From Sepiola atlantica (lineage: Eukaryota; Mollusca; Cephalopoda; Sepiida; Sepiolidae): DNA of 64,000 nt. A program made the translations under genes and the position numbers. This document shows, in pieces, positions 34,586 to 47,909 of the stretch. The notes under the pieces were generated by a model. It saw only the letters and a list, made by a program, of their open reading frames with translations. It was not told where the DNA came from and made no database searches. Positions within the stretch are counted from its first letter, which is position 1, and each line of letters begins with the position of its first letter. The DNA is taken from positions 106,914,583 to 106,978,582 of the forward strand of contig OY744532.1 in the NCBI GenBank assembly GCA_963556195.1, in the 5' to 3' direction.

Positions 34586-34849
34586 GGTTTTCTTAAACAA
34601 TATTAAGATTAATTTAAACAATATTAAGATTATTTTAAACAATGTTAAGATTAATTTAAACAATATTAAGCTTCATTTAAAAATAAAATTCCCAAAGAGA
34701 TTGTTACATTTTCCTAAAGTATATGCAAATGAATAAATACGAAAGTTTCATCACACCTATATATAACCATCAAACCGGCTCACTGTTATTTAAATCAATA
34801 ATAATAGTCTATTGAAATATAGTGGTTAGGTCCCCAACAGTTTCTATCA

Positions 34850-35400
34850 GGTATTTTTCCCCGGTACACCATCTTGCACAGTACGGAAGCCATAATCAAG
34901 ATCACATAGTGGCCTCTTACTAGTCTGTAGTCACTGTTGACCAATGGTTCGGCTCATCCGCCAACTACGAATACCATTATGACAACGTTATAAAGAAGAT
35001 GTCGTCGTTCTCTCACATATAGCGTATGGTATTCCTAAATGGCGACCCATCTGGTACCGACTAAACACAGCGTCGCTTAACCTCGGTAATCCCTATAGAA
35101 ACAGGTATGACAACATGATTTGCCGCTCCACGCAAAAACACACAGAAGCACATTACCCGGGTTTCATCTAATTAGCGCACTATTGAAGCCATGATCATGA
35201 TCACTGACTTGCCTTCTGCTACTTTGCAGCCACTGTTGATCAATGATTCGGCTTCTCCGTCCACTGCAGGTACTATTTTTGACGGCGTTAGTTTTTGTAA
35301 CGGATGCGTTGTCGTCCGCAAATGGTCACCCATCTGGTATTGACTAGGCGTAATGTCGCTTAACTTCGGTTACCTGACTATCACTGTGTCGCTAAACCCT
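34850..35400 (-). repeat. Two tandem 5S-rRNA-like SINE copies
   Basis: Units of about 285 bases are repeated (34860-35110 and 35145-35395). Each ends (minus sense: begins) with a 5S-like head. In the minus sense the first has CGAGGTTAAGCGACGCTG, ATGGGTCGCC and TAGGAATACC (35015-35093); the second (35300-35375) has CGAAGTTAAGCGACATTACG and ATGGGTGACC. The body between heads is shared (CAGTGGCTGCAAAGTAG and a diverged equivalent). A 5S head plus body is the layout of SINE3-class elements. Confidence 0.65.
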
Positions 35401-35445
35401 AATAATGAGCCTCTGCTATTTATTTGACTTCAAATCAGCTCTGCG

Positions 35446-35448
<3 letters not shown>

Positions 35449-35507
<59 letters not shown>
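35449..35507. repeat. (TA)n microsatellite
   Basis: TA tract abutting a Penelope-type 5' end. Confidence 0.95.
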
Positions 35508-36370
<863 letters not shown>

Positions 36371-36489
36371 TTAAAATATATAAAAATATATACAAAAATA
36401 CATAAAAATATATAACATCAAATATATCAACCCAAAAACATACCTTTTTGTTTAATCTATACAATCTATCCAAGTCATACAATTTGAAA

Positions 36490-36625
36490 AACATAATCAG
36501 GAAAGAAATTGAAAGAGCTGACAACTTTGTCAGCTTTTTCAATTTCTCGTATTTGGACTGGTACTCATCACCTGGATTAATCTTCAGTCAACCCTCTGGA
36601 TGTATTTCCTGATTATGTTTTTATA
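36490..36625. repeat. Nested hairpin
   Basis: AGAAATTGAAAGAGCTGAC pairs with GTCAGCTTTTTCAATTTCT (one mismatch, 6-base loop, 36504-36547). Outside it, ACATAATCAGGAAA near 36490 pairs with TTTCCTGATTATGT near 36606. Confidence 0.75.
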
Positions 36626-36639
36626 ATGAATTCTGGAAC

Positions 36640-37232
<593 letters not shown>

Positions 37233-37404
37233 TTGTTAAAATAAAAATAATGACACGTCCTATTAAAAAGGGCGACTTAATGCAATATTCTTTACCGCTT
37301 AGGAAGTGGAAAATACTAAGAAAAAGCTATGTTTCTATCGCCAGTAAAAAAAAAAAAACACTACGTAACATTATGGCGATAAAAAATCGTACATATTTCG
37401 GCAA

Positions 37405-37552
37405 CGTGTTTGAGATCTGGTGGTAAAACGCCAGACTGCAGACAGTAATATCGTAAGTTCGATCCTTGTCTAGACTAGCCATGCTGATGACGGCTGATAG
37501 CCAGAAACATTGATTTCTTTTATATACGTAAAAAAAATTAATTTATTAATAA
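37405..37552 (+). repeat. tRNA-derived SINE with hammerhead-like tail
   Basis: Same family as 3161-3317. Head GATCTGGTGGTAAAACGCC, box B AGTTCGATCC (37456-37465), tail 37479-37515 with CCATG, CTGATGA, GGCT/AGCC and GAAA. After GAAA the stem III/arm segment is changed (CATTGATTTC), so cleavage is doubtful. Confidence 0.65.
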
Positions 37553-37555
37553 ATA

Positions 37556-37612
<57 letters not shown>
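37552..37612. repeat. (TG)n(GA)n microsatellite
   Basis: Simple sequence after the SINE. Confidence 0.95.
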
Positions 37613-37615
<3 letters not shown>

Positions 37616-37619
37616 GTAG

Positions 37620-39090
37620 GAAGAAATAATCATACTGTCTTTCAAAATGTGAGTTCCCAACAATTCCTGGGTCATAAGGTCCTGTTAACGGGTTTAGATT
37701 ACAAAAATAATAATTAAAGAATGCGAACAACAATTGAAGACAAAGAAATAAATAATTAAAAATTCAACTTAAAATTACATTTCATATTCTTGCGATCTTT
37801 ATTGTTGTCGCCAATGATTTATGTGTGAACGTATCGAATCCTGTCAGAAATTGTAGACATGGTGGTAATATAGGTGTGCCAATCGGGTTCAGAGGTGAGC
37901 GATCGCGTACGTCAAAAGTATGAACAAATCTTGATATCCCGATACAGCGAGGGAGAAATAACATTAATATGTCGTTTCAATCTATACACTATTAAACATT
38001 CAAATAATTGGTTGGGTTGTCTGGACATTTTTTATCGTTTTTTAAGGATCTAAATTTTAAAAAAGTTTTTGTTTTTTTACTTTTAATCGCAATAAAAATG
38101 TTCATGTCTTTCATAGTGATCGATATCGGCTAGAAAATAACTGAACGAGAACCAGTATCGAACCCTGAAAGATGACATAAAATATTCGGACTTTCACAGC
38201 CACCGATCAAGCGAAAATATTTTATCTTTTTAACCTACTTAAACGGATTATGAGTTTGGTCTAAAATAACTAAATAAACATAAAGAAAAGTTCCATTTTT
38301 TAATTTTTTTAAAAACCATGTCCCGAGGTTGTCATGGTTTTCCCTCTTGCCACTAGATGTCGTTCTCTATCAGTAAAAAAAGTTCTGCTTTTATATGCAC
38401 AACTTCAGCTGCATTCGAAATGACAGGAATCCGCCGCTCTCTATTTGGCAATTTTAACTGTACAGCCATATGCGGGCTCATTGATAGCGAATGTAGCACT
38501 TTCCTCGTTGGACATGACGGGGAACCAAGAACAAGAACAATCAGTGAAGTAAAGATCTGAGTCAACTCTCAGCTTGCACTTATATTCCGTCGCTAGACCT
38601 TTAAATTCGTACGTATTTTGCCCGTACACTCTGTGACTTTGTGTTTGTATCCTGTTTAAAGGTCAACCTCACGTTTTAAGCTATTTTCATTTGCGCCTGT
38701 GGCAGTCTGGCACATAGCTGCTATAACTGTCGTAATTTTGTGTATCTTAATCTTCTCTTCTACGTTAAGAAGATAGGCTCTGTTATGCGGAATTAAATTA
38801 AAAACTTACCGAGGTATTTGACAATGGATCTATTCTTCTGCGTTTTGCTTTGTTGTAAGTTTATATTGAACTTTTGTAAACAGTGTTGTATTTTTTCAAA
38901 TTACTTACGAAAATGTTTGTTCTGAAGAGATCCGATGTTTTGGAAAAAACTTTTTATGGTTCATTGTATGACTAAAAATAAACATTGCCTTGAAACAGGT
39001 GTAAACAACTTTAATATCTTTGCGTATAGTTTTTATTTGGAACATGATTTGAAAAACGATTTAAATCGTCATTCTTAGAAGTTGAATTAT
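37620..39090. other. Sequence without recognised genes
   Basis: An overlapping set of 60-70-codon frames occurs on both strands at 38353-38629, including a Cys-containing minus-strand peptide (CKLRVDSDLYFTDCSCSWF). I do not recognise it, and it could be an exon or chance. A short palindrome (AACCATG...CATGGTT) lies at 38314-38341. Confidence 0.4.
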
Positions 39091-39093
39091 CAT

Positions 39094-39094
39094 G

Positions 39095-39147
<53 letters not shown>

Positions 39148-39208
39148 ATAGAGAGAGAGAGAGACAGACAGACAGCAGACATACAGAGAAAGAGAGAGAG
39201 AGAGAGAG
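39094..39208. repeat. (TA)n(GA)n microsatellite
   Basis: Compound tract. Confidence 0.95.
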
Positions 39209-39279
39209 TGAAATAAATTCCAGAAGGAAATCCGAGTATGAAAGCTCAATGTAATAAACAGAGCAAGAATAAAATAAAG

Positions 39280-39422
39280 TAACACGGAATCACATAATCA
39301 CCGGTGCAATAATTCATTTCGACCCTATGGTCTTATCAAACATCCAAGCGATGTGATTACATGCTTGATAAGACCATAGGGTCGAAATGAATTATTGCAC
39401 CGGTGATTATGTGATTCCGTGT

Positions 39423-39424
<2 letters not shown>
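39280..39424. repeat. Perfect 60-bp palindrome with degenerate hammerhead sequence
   Basis: 39280-39339 is the exact reverse complement of 39365-39424; the loop is 25 bases. Each arm contains (in one sense) TTGATAA, GACC/GGTC stem, GAAA: a hammerhead-like core with two substitutions, so not expected to cleave. The right arm ends directly at a (TA)n. Confidence 0.9.
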
Positions 39425-39493
<69 letters not shown>

Positions 39494-39557
39494 CATATAT
39501 ATACATATATATATAATATATATATATATTATATATGTATATATATACATATATATA

Positions 39558-39640
<83 letters not shown>
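39424..39640. repeat. (TA)n microsatellite
   Basis: About 215 bases, with ATGTATAT interruptions. Confidence 0.95.
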
Positions 39641-39855
39641 ATTTTATGAAGGCTTACCAAAGCATTCCTTTCAAGACACCAATGATCACCATTAAAGATA
39701 TTTTTTCTTACAAATACTATTTATTCAAATTAAATGTTTTTTCCTACACGTGTTTCACTACCAAGCAGTTACTTGCTTGGCAGATCATCAGGGAAATTAA
39801 ATGTCTGGAATACTGGTTTCAACTGCCGACAAAACACAATGTGGCGTTGTAATAG
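39641..39855 (-). repeat. Hammerhead-bearing repeat beside (TA)n
   Basis: About 200 bases between the (TA)n and AT-rich sequence, holding the hammerhead at 39740-39796 on the minus strand. No protein-coding family recognised. Confidence 0.55.
39740..39796 (-). ncRNA. Hammerhead ribozyme motif with long stem II
   Basis: Minus strand: arm TTTCC, core CTGATGA (39791-39785), stem II of ten pairs CTGCCAAGCA/TGCTTGGTAG (one G-T), GAAA, CACGTG stem III, T-A, arm GGAAA. All invariant core positions are present and stem I pairs over five bases. One of the two strongest candidates here, with 54563-54607. Confidence 0.75.
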
Positions 39856-40680
39856 TTGAGGTCACTTAAGAAGAGAAGAGGAAAAAAATAAAGATAAAAA
39901 TAAAAATAAAAGTCAAACTTAAAAAGCAAGGAAGAACAACGATAAAAAAAGAAAGTCCTAGAAAAGTCTTAGAAAAGTAGCTCGTCCATTATTTCTTCCA
40001 CCAAGCCAACAAGCAAATAATCGGTCCCAAATACATTCAATAAAACCACAAAACCGGAACAATGTGCGATAATACACTTTCCCGTCGGCCGGTACAATGA
40101 TGAATAAATCCCCCCCCCCCCACAAGAAAACAAAAGAACTAAATCATTCAAGATACCGCTCACAAGTTACCGTTCCAATCCAATGATAGTATGGGAATTC
40201 TAAATCCAACTTCTCACAAAGAAAAGTCAACACAAATGTTCGTCCGAGTTCAAAGAGTCTTATTTCAATTGTTGATTTATTACCCTTCGAAACAAACACA
40301 CGACGAGTTGAATGTCAATCCCGCAGAAATGGGGAAAAGTAATTAAGGAAAAAACAACTCCAAAAACATGCATGCCGACACGGACCCAACCTCCAAAAAT
40401 AGAAACAATTGGATTTTTACAAAAAGTATTTTGTACGGGATTTTAAATTAGTAATAATAAAGTCTCCTGTCATTTAACGAGTAAGAGTGATATTTTCCCG
40501 TAAAGTATCGCAAATTTGTCAAACGGTAACTTATTTTTACCAAAAAAATAACTTTCATATTATTTTTCAAAGACTAATATTATAATGCACTCACAGATGC
40601 CCAAAATGTCGTCCGTGCAAATCGAAGAAGTGAATAAGCCAGACGCAATAAAATTTAGACAAAATAAAATTTAAACAAAA
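39856..40680. other. AT-rich sequence without recognised features
   Basis: A-rich 39880-39960 and a poly-C run (40110-40120). Nothing else recognised. Confidence 0.55.
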
Positions 40681-40689
40681 TTTACAACC

Positions 40690-40960
40690 TCGAATTTCCC
40701 GTCTTGGCCTTCGAGCCTTGATTCCGCCGGTCTGAGGTACTGTCCTGTGCAGTTCTAGGAGGTTCAAACTCCCAGGCTTTGCCTTCTCACCTTTTGAGAA
40801 GGGGTTAGTTTATTGTAAATCGCCTGAGGCGCCCTTACCGGGGAATACCGACGGGGCTGCTCAGGCATCTTTTTGTAGGCCAGAGTGCTCATCTTCTCAG
40901 GCGTAGGCTTTTCAATCTCACTTTCCCGACCTTGTGTCACATCTTACCACTGTGGGGGCG
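40690..40960. repeat. Dispersed element similar to 5520-5650
   Basis: GC-richer segment with CTCCCAGGCTTTGCC and TCGCCTGAGGCGCCCTTACC. It shares its block order with the region at 5530-5610. Type unknown. Confidence 0.5.
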
Positions 40961-40984
40961 GGGGATAGAGATAAAAAAATAAAA

Positions 40985-41050
40985 ATAAAATTTTAAAAAA
41001 CGCTTATCCTCGAGTGGCTTTTGGCCTTCATATGTGGTGACAATTACTAA
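40985..41050 (+). repeat. CR1-type 3' tail scrap
   Basis: TTATCCTCGAGTGGCTTTTG and GTGGTGACAA match, in the opposite orientation, the tail of the copies at 15845, 21225 and 45722. Confidence 0.5.
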
Positions 41051-41499
41051 ACAAAAACATGAACTCTCAGCTATTCTCGGTCTGTATATTTTAAAAAGCG
41101 TCAACAACCCAACCACAACCTGTACACCTACACCTTGTAGAAAAATTATTTCTGTAAAGAATGTCCTTTATTTAGAGAAATCGACGTAACACTGAAGAAT
41201 GTTCTTCAACTATTTAAAAAATGAAAATTACATTTATATTTGTGGCTTTTATTCGATCGGTATGGAAAACTTTGTTTGTCATGGGTTTTTTTTTTTCAAG
41301 AACATGAACGGACTATTCGAGTAATTTGAAAGAACCCGACACCTCAAAGACTCTGCAGTCAAATGGAACCAGAAATTCCTTACAGACTCATACGACTTTA
41401 GATTCGGATTTCCGGAAATGCTCTGCCATTCTCATGGGAGGTAATTCCTCCGGTACTATTTAGTTTTCACACCTGCAGTCGGACTCACGGTGTTTAGCA

Positions 41500-42160
41500 G
41501 AGAAGGAGGTGACAACAAGTCTCCCCAACGCTCCCGCCACACCTCTTCCCGACATGTGTGCATAGTCCTTATTTATTTACCTCCCATCGAGTCTGAGTAA
41601 GACACAAGGTCGATTTTAAATGTGAGCAAAATCTAGCTCCACAAAATTGAATACTATTGATTAAGAAAAAAATAAAAACTCCATCAGTCTCGAAGGATGT
41701 CTCCGTCACTGGTCGAGGACAGAAAAGATTAGGTATAGTATCAGGTATTTTTCTCCTAACCAAAAGGTCAAGGAGTCCCTATGTACCTGTTTCCCCACGA
41801 GGGTTGAATTAGACATAAGGTTGATTTTTTAATGTCGCGAAAATCCAGTTCCTTAAAAAGGGGCACTCTGTGCTGGGACAAAAAATAAAATTGCCTCAGT
41901 CTAGAAAGATTTTTTCTTCACTGATTGAGGACAAAAAAATCAAGTGTGATATCACTACAGATACTACACGTTACTCCTAGCCAAAATGTTGTATGTGTAA
42001 ATAAAATTGGTTTAAGTTGGAGGTCCTGTTTTTTTTTTATTATTATTTTAGATTTTCCACCGGTAGAAGCGGGGGGGGGGGTGCTCGTGGTATTTACCAA
42101 CGCACAAGTGACAACACGTCTTCCCAACGACTCAGCGCACCCTTTTCTTCCATTTTATCT
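41500..42160. repeat. Degenerate ~205-bp tandem duplication
   Basis: 41568-41764 and 41776-41990 share CTTATTTATTTACCTCCC/CTATGTACCTGTTTCCCC-type starts, then GACA(C/T)AAGGT(C/T)GATTTT and CTCCTA(A/G)CCAAAA. The flanks ACAACAAGTCTCCCCAACG (41512) and ACAACACGTCTTCCCAACG (42111) also match, and resemble the 3' region of the non-LTR element at 51150. Possibly a related 3' untranslated region. Confidence 0.5.
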
Positions 42161-42460
42161 TCTTCTTCTTCTTCTTTTGTTTCTTCTTCTTCTTCCTCCT
42201 CTTGTTCTTCCCCCTCTTCTTCTTTTGTTTCCCTCTCTATTTTCTCTACATCCTCTTCTTTTTCTACTCCTTTTTCTTCTCTCGTCCCTCTTCTGCTCCG
42301 TTCTCTTCCCCTTCTTCTACCTCTTCCTCTCCATCCTCCTCATCTTCTTCCCCTTTTTCTACCCTTTCTTCTTTTTTTCCTCCTTCCTCGTCTCCTCCTC
42401 ATCATCATCTTCTTCTTCCCCTTCTATAAATTCGCTTCTTTTTTTTCTCACCATCTCTGC
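42155..42460. repeat. CTT/CT-rich polypyrimidine tract
   Basis: About 300 bases of C/T. The 244- and 181-codon plus-strand frames are low-complexity artefacts. It ends TCTCTGCAGGTT at about 42452-42463, which resembles a splice acceptor, but no exon follows that I can recognise. Confidence 0.85.
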
Positions 42461-42830
42461 AGGTTCCGTACCAGATTCCTTCGAGTGCGTTTTTCGTTGT
42501 TTGTTTTGTTTACTTTTTTTTTGTTTTTGTTTTTGGTTTCGTTTCTTGCTTCACATGCGTAGACGGTGGTTAAATGAAAACACTCAAGTTAAACCCGCTC
42601 CAATTACCCGAAAGAAAGAACAAAGGAGGGGGGGGGTAATAATAATAATCGAGGAATAAACGTTTCTTCAGAAAATCCCTATTTTTTTTTTTTCATTCGG
42701 TTCCCTTTCTTCTCATTTTACATCGTAATCGAGACCAGCTACTTCAGAATTCCCATAAATACCCTACTTTTCGGTGGTTGCTGAGGTTTGGGAGGGGGGA
42801 GCAGCTTTAGGGTTCCTTTACACATCCACC

Positions 42831-42831
42831 C

Positions 42832-42909
<78 letters not shown>
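42831..42909. repeat. (GT)n microsatellite
   Basis: Nearly 80 bases of GT. Confidence 0.95.
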
Positions 42910-42911
<2 letters not shown>

Positions 42912-43007
42912 CGCTTCTCCCCGCTCTTTACGTGATAAGCGCAGTACTTGCAGAAAGTCTTCGCAAAACTAAAACCTATTTTGACACATCATTTAAAATG
43001 TTCAATT

Positions 43008-43052
43008 CCTGCACTGAAGATTGCGTAAGCATGAAACATCGTTGTCTGTAGG
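43008..43052 (+). ncRNA. Hammerhead ribozyme motif, CTGAAGA variant
   Basis: Arm CCTGCA (43008-43013), core CTGAAGA (43014-43020), stem II TTGC-GTAA-GCAT (three pairs plus an outer T-T), GAAA (43033-43036), CATCGTTG, T-C (cleavage after 43046), arm TGTAGG. The arms pair over six bases with one G-T. This is the tail of a SINE whose head has been cut off by the (GT)n tract. Confidence 0.65.
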
Positions 43053-43087
43053 TAATAAATAATTAATATTTATTTATAAAACATTAT

Positions 43088-43093
<6 letters not shown>

Positions 43094-43167
<74 letters not shown>
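43094..43167. repeat. (TA)n microsatellite
   Basis: TA tract. Confidence 0.95.
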
Positions 43168-43170
<3 letters not shown>

Positions 43171-43339
43171 GGTAATAATCTCCACAGGGTGGTAATCCAG
43201 AGAATCTCTCCAAATATGATCTGAGGTTAAGATCGGATTCTAACTCTGCCTGATGAGATCTCAGTTTATAGTAACTGTTGATCGATAACATCGACATACC
43301 AGTGTTACAGATTTTGTACACGTCTGTGTAAATAAAATT

Positions 43340-43343
<4 letters not shown>
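43168..43343 (+). repeat. Repeat between two (TA)n tracts with hammerhead-like remnant
   Basis: CTGATGA at 43250-43256 is followed by a long imperfect stem (GATC...GATC with CAGTT/AACTG inside), but GAAA is replaced by GATAA. A decayed member of the hammerhead repeats. Confidence 0.4.
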
Positions 43344-43397
<54 letters not shown>

Positions 43398-43432
43398 CAT
43401 ACATATATATATATGTATGTATATATGTATAT

Positions 43433-43507
<75 letters not shown>
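43344..43507. repeat. (TA)n microsatellite with GTATACAT interruptions
   Basis: About 160 bases. Confidence 0.95.
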
Positions 43508-43511
<4 letters not shown>

Positions 43512-43812
43512 AAGGTATGAAACTAAAAGTAGAATGTATACTTTTAGAGGCTTGAACCTATCGTGAAATGATTAAAGAGCAATTACATAGATAAATGAAA
43601 AACGAGAAATAAAAATGTGCGAATGATAAACTTATTTCATCTTCAGTTGTTCAATGCAAGGTGCATTCAACAAAAGCATGTTCATTATTTCTTTCCTTAA
43701 GCCAGGCTTTTCGAAGATTGGAATCTTATCATTAGAGGAATTACATAGATAGATAAGCTGGCCAAAGATCAAAATTTAAAAGATTTGAGAAAATAATAGA
43801 AAGCGGATGTGA
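43508..43812 (-). repeat. Penelope-type 5'-end repeat
   Basis: Starts at a (TA)n and ends at another. Matches the family seen at 29853 and 48780. The hammerhead at about 43688-43740 reads CTAATGA in place of CTGATGA, an invariant-position change, so it should be inactive. Confidence 0.65.
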
Positions 43813-45269
<1,457 letters not shown>

Positions 45270-45271
45270 TA

Positions 45272-45470
45272 TATTAAAGAAAGAAAGATGAAGATAAAAA
45301 ATTGTACAAAATTACATAAAGTTACAATTTTATTACATCGAAAGTTCAGATGCAAGGAGTTACATTAATCCTTAAACCATGGTTTTTCAAAGATAAAACT
45401 CTTCTCGTCAGAGGATAAAATCTGGTAATATGGTATTTATAACATAATATTACCTAGTTCCATTTCACTT
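45272..45470 (-). repeat. Hammerhead-bearing repeat next to mariner insertion
   Basis: Begins where the mariner ends and continues the arrangement (TA)n then hammerhead repeat. It contains TTCAGATGCAAGGAGTTACA, similar to 61430-61455. Confidence 0.55.
45368..45416 (-). ncRNA. Hammerhead ribozyme motif, CTGACGA variant
   Basis: Minus strand: arm ATCCT, core CTGACGA (45411-45405), stem II GAAGA/TCTTT-type, GAAA, AACC-AT-GGTT stem III, T-A, arm AGGAT. Stem-I arms pair perfectly over five bases and all invariant core bases are present. Confidence 0.65.
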
Positions 45471-45640
45471 TGAAAAATTGAAGAATAAAAAACAAATTAT
45501 CTTGGGGATAAAGAAATAAATGGCCGGGAAGTAAAAAATTAGCAGTATTGCGTAGTCATTTTCGGAGACGTATTGAGCTTTATTTTATCGAGATAGATCA
45601 CTCTACGATATTTCACTTATCATTAATTCTATTACTATTA

Positions 45641-45642
<2 letters not shown>

Positions 45643-45722
<80 letters not shown>
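45643..45722. repeat. (TA)n(GT)n microsatellite
   Basis: Compound tract. Confidence 0.95.
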
Positions 45723-46000
45723 CACCGCTTATTAAGGCTCAAAAGCTACTCGCGGATAAAGGTTAATGAGATTGTCAGTTGGGCGATGAAAAACACATCA
45801 AGAGGATTGGAAACGATTGCTAAAATAGTCCGAATATGATTATTCAAGTAATCAACTCGACAAGAATTGGTTAACAGTGGAATTAAAAACGAGAATGTTT
45901 TAGTCAGCAGTGAAGCAGCCCCGTAGTATTGTATTCCACAGATGTGAAGTTCTTGGAAAGAAACTTTGTTCATGGAAATTCTGTTTAGTATTTTATAATT
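45722..46000 (-). pseudogene. CR1/Jockey-type extreme 3' end
   Basis: Minus strand: NRISMNKVSFQELHICGIQY in one frame, with the FFPRTSHLWNT-type motif recoverable in a neighbouring frame, then a stop and the shared 3' tail (GTCACCGCTTATTAAGGCTC, plus strand). Only about 280 bases remain. Confidence 0.65.
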
Positions 46001-46004
46001 TCTT

Positions 46005-46430
46005 ATTTAGTCCAAGAACCTTCGACATAAAAAAATGGCTAAGTAGGTGAAAATACAACAAAGCTGTATTTGCATATAAGCTGTATAAAATATAATCTTA
46101 CATACAATCACAAAAGTTCCCAGGATTCTGAGCAGAGTTTTTTTTTGTTTTTATGATCTTCTCGTAAAGGGTAATAAAAATGTTTTGCTATATTCATTTA
46201 ATCCCATTCTTGTCATATGACTTTGATAATTCAATTATGTTATAAACATCTATACATGGTGTTTGGGAGATCGACGACATAACTTTTTGGATTATGTTCT
46301 ATATGTGTAAATTTTTTTTTTTTAAACTTGTCATAACCCTAAGTCCGGTAACGTTTAGTTTCCGAATTATTTGCCATTGAAACAAATACTGATTAACATT
46401 CTTTGTTGTAAACATCTAACACGTACAACT
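46005..46430. other. AT-rich sequence without recognised features
   Basis: Nothing recognised. Confidence 0.6.
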
Positions 46431-46431
46431 T

Positions 46432-46592
46432 AACCCTGACACTAATCTTAACCCTAACCTTAACCCTAACCCTAACCTTAATCTTAACCCTAACCCTAAC
46501 CCTAACCCTAACTCTAACCTTAATCTTAACCCTAACCTTAATCTTAACCCTAACCCTAACCCTAACCTTAATCTTAACCCTAACCCTAAAAC
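46432..46592. repeat. Interstitial telomere-like repeat (CCCTAA variants)
   Basis: About 160 bases of CCCTAAC and CCTTAATCTTAAC units. The minus-strand GLGLRLRLG frame is an artefact. Degenerate units argue for an internal relic, not a chromosome end. Confidence 0.9.
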
Positions 46593-47246
46593 GTATAATG
46601 TGTGTGATAGTGCACTGTTCTTTCTACAGATTGGATAGATAAACACTATCCTTGACAGGATCACAGGTAAAATAAGCCTGGGCCGGGTGTTGTCACATAC
46701 ACCAACAAAACCATGAAAAAATGACACCAAACAAATACAGAAGGTTGAAGAAAAATACCGGAGTGTCATGATTATTGGGGTTTCCATTGATAACCGAGAT
46801 GGGAGACCCGGTCTGCATCCTGCGAATGTTGTTCTTTCTTCTTTCAGGTAACAGAATATAACAGAGCAAATACAGGTAAATAAATATGATCAGCCCAAAC
46901 CAAAGACCACGCGTACAAAGAATTGGACCACAATAGAAATTTGACAACTAACGCAGTGCTATAGTAAAAGTAACCTTCACATTGAAAGACTCGGTTAAAG
47001 GTATAGAACATAATCCCGAAATTATGCCATCGATGTTTCCAAAATCCGTGTATGTAGTACGTAGACATATCTTACACGCGGAAAACGAAATTCACTCGAA
47101 CTATAAATTACATTAAGTTTCGACATAAAAATTCCCGAGTTCGACATAAAAAGACGCATCTGATGAATGTTGACGGTTACATCAACCAAAACGTTGTGAG
47201 AATAATATCCAGGATGAGAACAGTAGTTCGAATAAACCGAATAATA
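46593..47246. other. Unassigned sequence
   Basis: A segment near 46807-46830 (CCGGTCTGCATCCTGCGAAT) is similar to the reverse complement of 52541-52570, the 5' part of the non-LTR element at 51 kb. No coding region recognised. Confidence 0.4.
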
Positions 47247-47582
47247 CAAAGTAGATTTAAATTGTAATAATACAAAGTAGATTTAAATTGTAATAATACA
47301 AAGTAGATTTAAATTGTAATAATACAAAGTAGATTAAATTGTAATAATACAAAGTAGATTTAAATTGTAATAATACAAAGTAGATTTAAATTGTAATAAT
47401 ACAAAGTAGATTTAAATTGTAATAATACAAAGTAGATTTAAATTGTAATAATACAAAGTAGATTTAAATTGTAATAATACAAAGTAGATTTAAATTGTAA
47501 TAATACAAAGTAGATTAAATTGTAATAATACAAAGTAGATTTAAATTGTAATAATACAAAGTAGATTAAATTGTAATAATAA
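47247..47582. repeat. 26-bp minisatellite
   Basis: About 13 copies of a 26-base unit containing AATACAAAGTAGATTTAAA; three copies are 25 bases (one T missing). Very low divergence. Confidence 0.95.
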
Positions 47583-47817
47583 AAAGACAAAAAACAGTAT
47601 TTGTCACACAAGCACGTAAAACCGATATCAGATTTCAAATCTGAAATAAAAAAAATTAAAAAACAGTATTATATGTCTGCGAATACTGTTTTTTAATCTA
47701 CAGAAGAAGTTTACATACAAATTGTGGTTGGAAACACATTCGAGGAGACCTAGTTATGGTCGAAATAACTTATAATGTGTACAATCCGAATGTATATTTA
47801 GTCTTTTTAAACCTCAT

Positions 47818-47818
47818 A

Positions 47819-47905
<87 letters not shown>
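47818..47905. repeat. (TA)n(GT)n microsatellite
   Basis: Truncates the Penelope-like coding sequence. In the minus sense, PHKYTHTH codons lead into the (CA)n. Confidence 0.95.

Positions 47906-47909
<4 letters not shown>

Larger units (their letters stand above)
31997..34817. mobile_element. Foldback-like element with long inverted ends and internal 21-bp repeats
   Basis: The left end (from TTTCAATAGACTATTATTAT) and the reverse complement of the right end are the same over ~230 bases at about 95 percent or better. Both are bordered by TA (31995-31996 and 34818-34819). The inner part of each arm is a tandem array of a ~21-base unit (TTAATCTTAATATTGTTTAAA), about 12 copies on the left (32147-32410) and 4 on the right (34589-34677). 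Long inverted ends containing tandem repeats are the hallmark of foldback elements. The ~2.2-kb interior has a GA-rich tract (32500-33115) and then ~1.4 kb with no recognised coding region. Confidence 0.8.

Noticed and set aside
38353..38629. Overlapping 60-70-codon frames as a real exon
   Set aside because: No recognisable domain, and both strands are open; left as unassigned rather than called a gene.
41925..42659. 244- and 181-codon frames
   Set aside because: Polypyrimidine (CTT)n sequence; composition explains the lack of stops.
46432..46592. True telomere
   Set aside because: Units are degenerate, short and internal, with unique sequence on both sides.
46416..46787. GLGLRLRLG repeat protein
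   Set aside because: Telomere-like CCCTAA units read in one frame.
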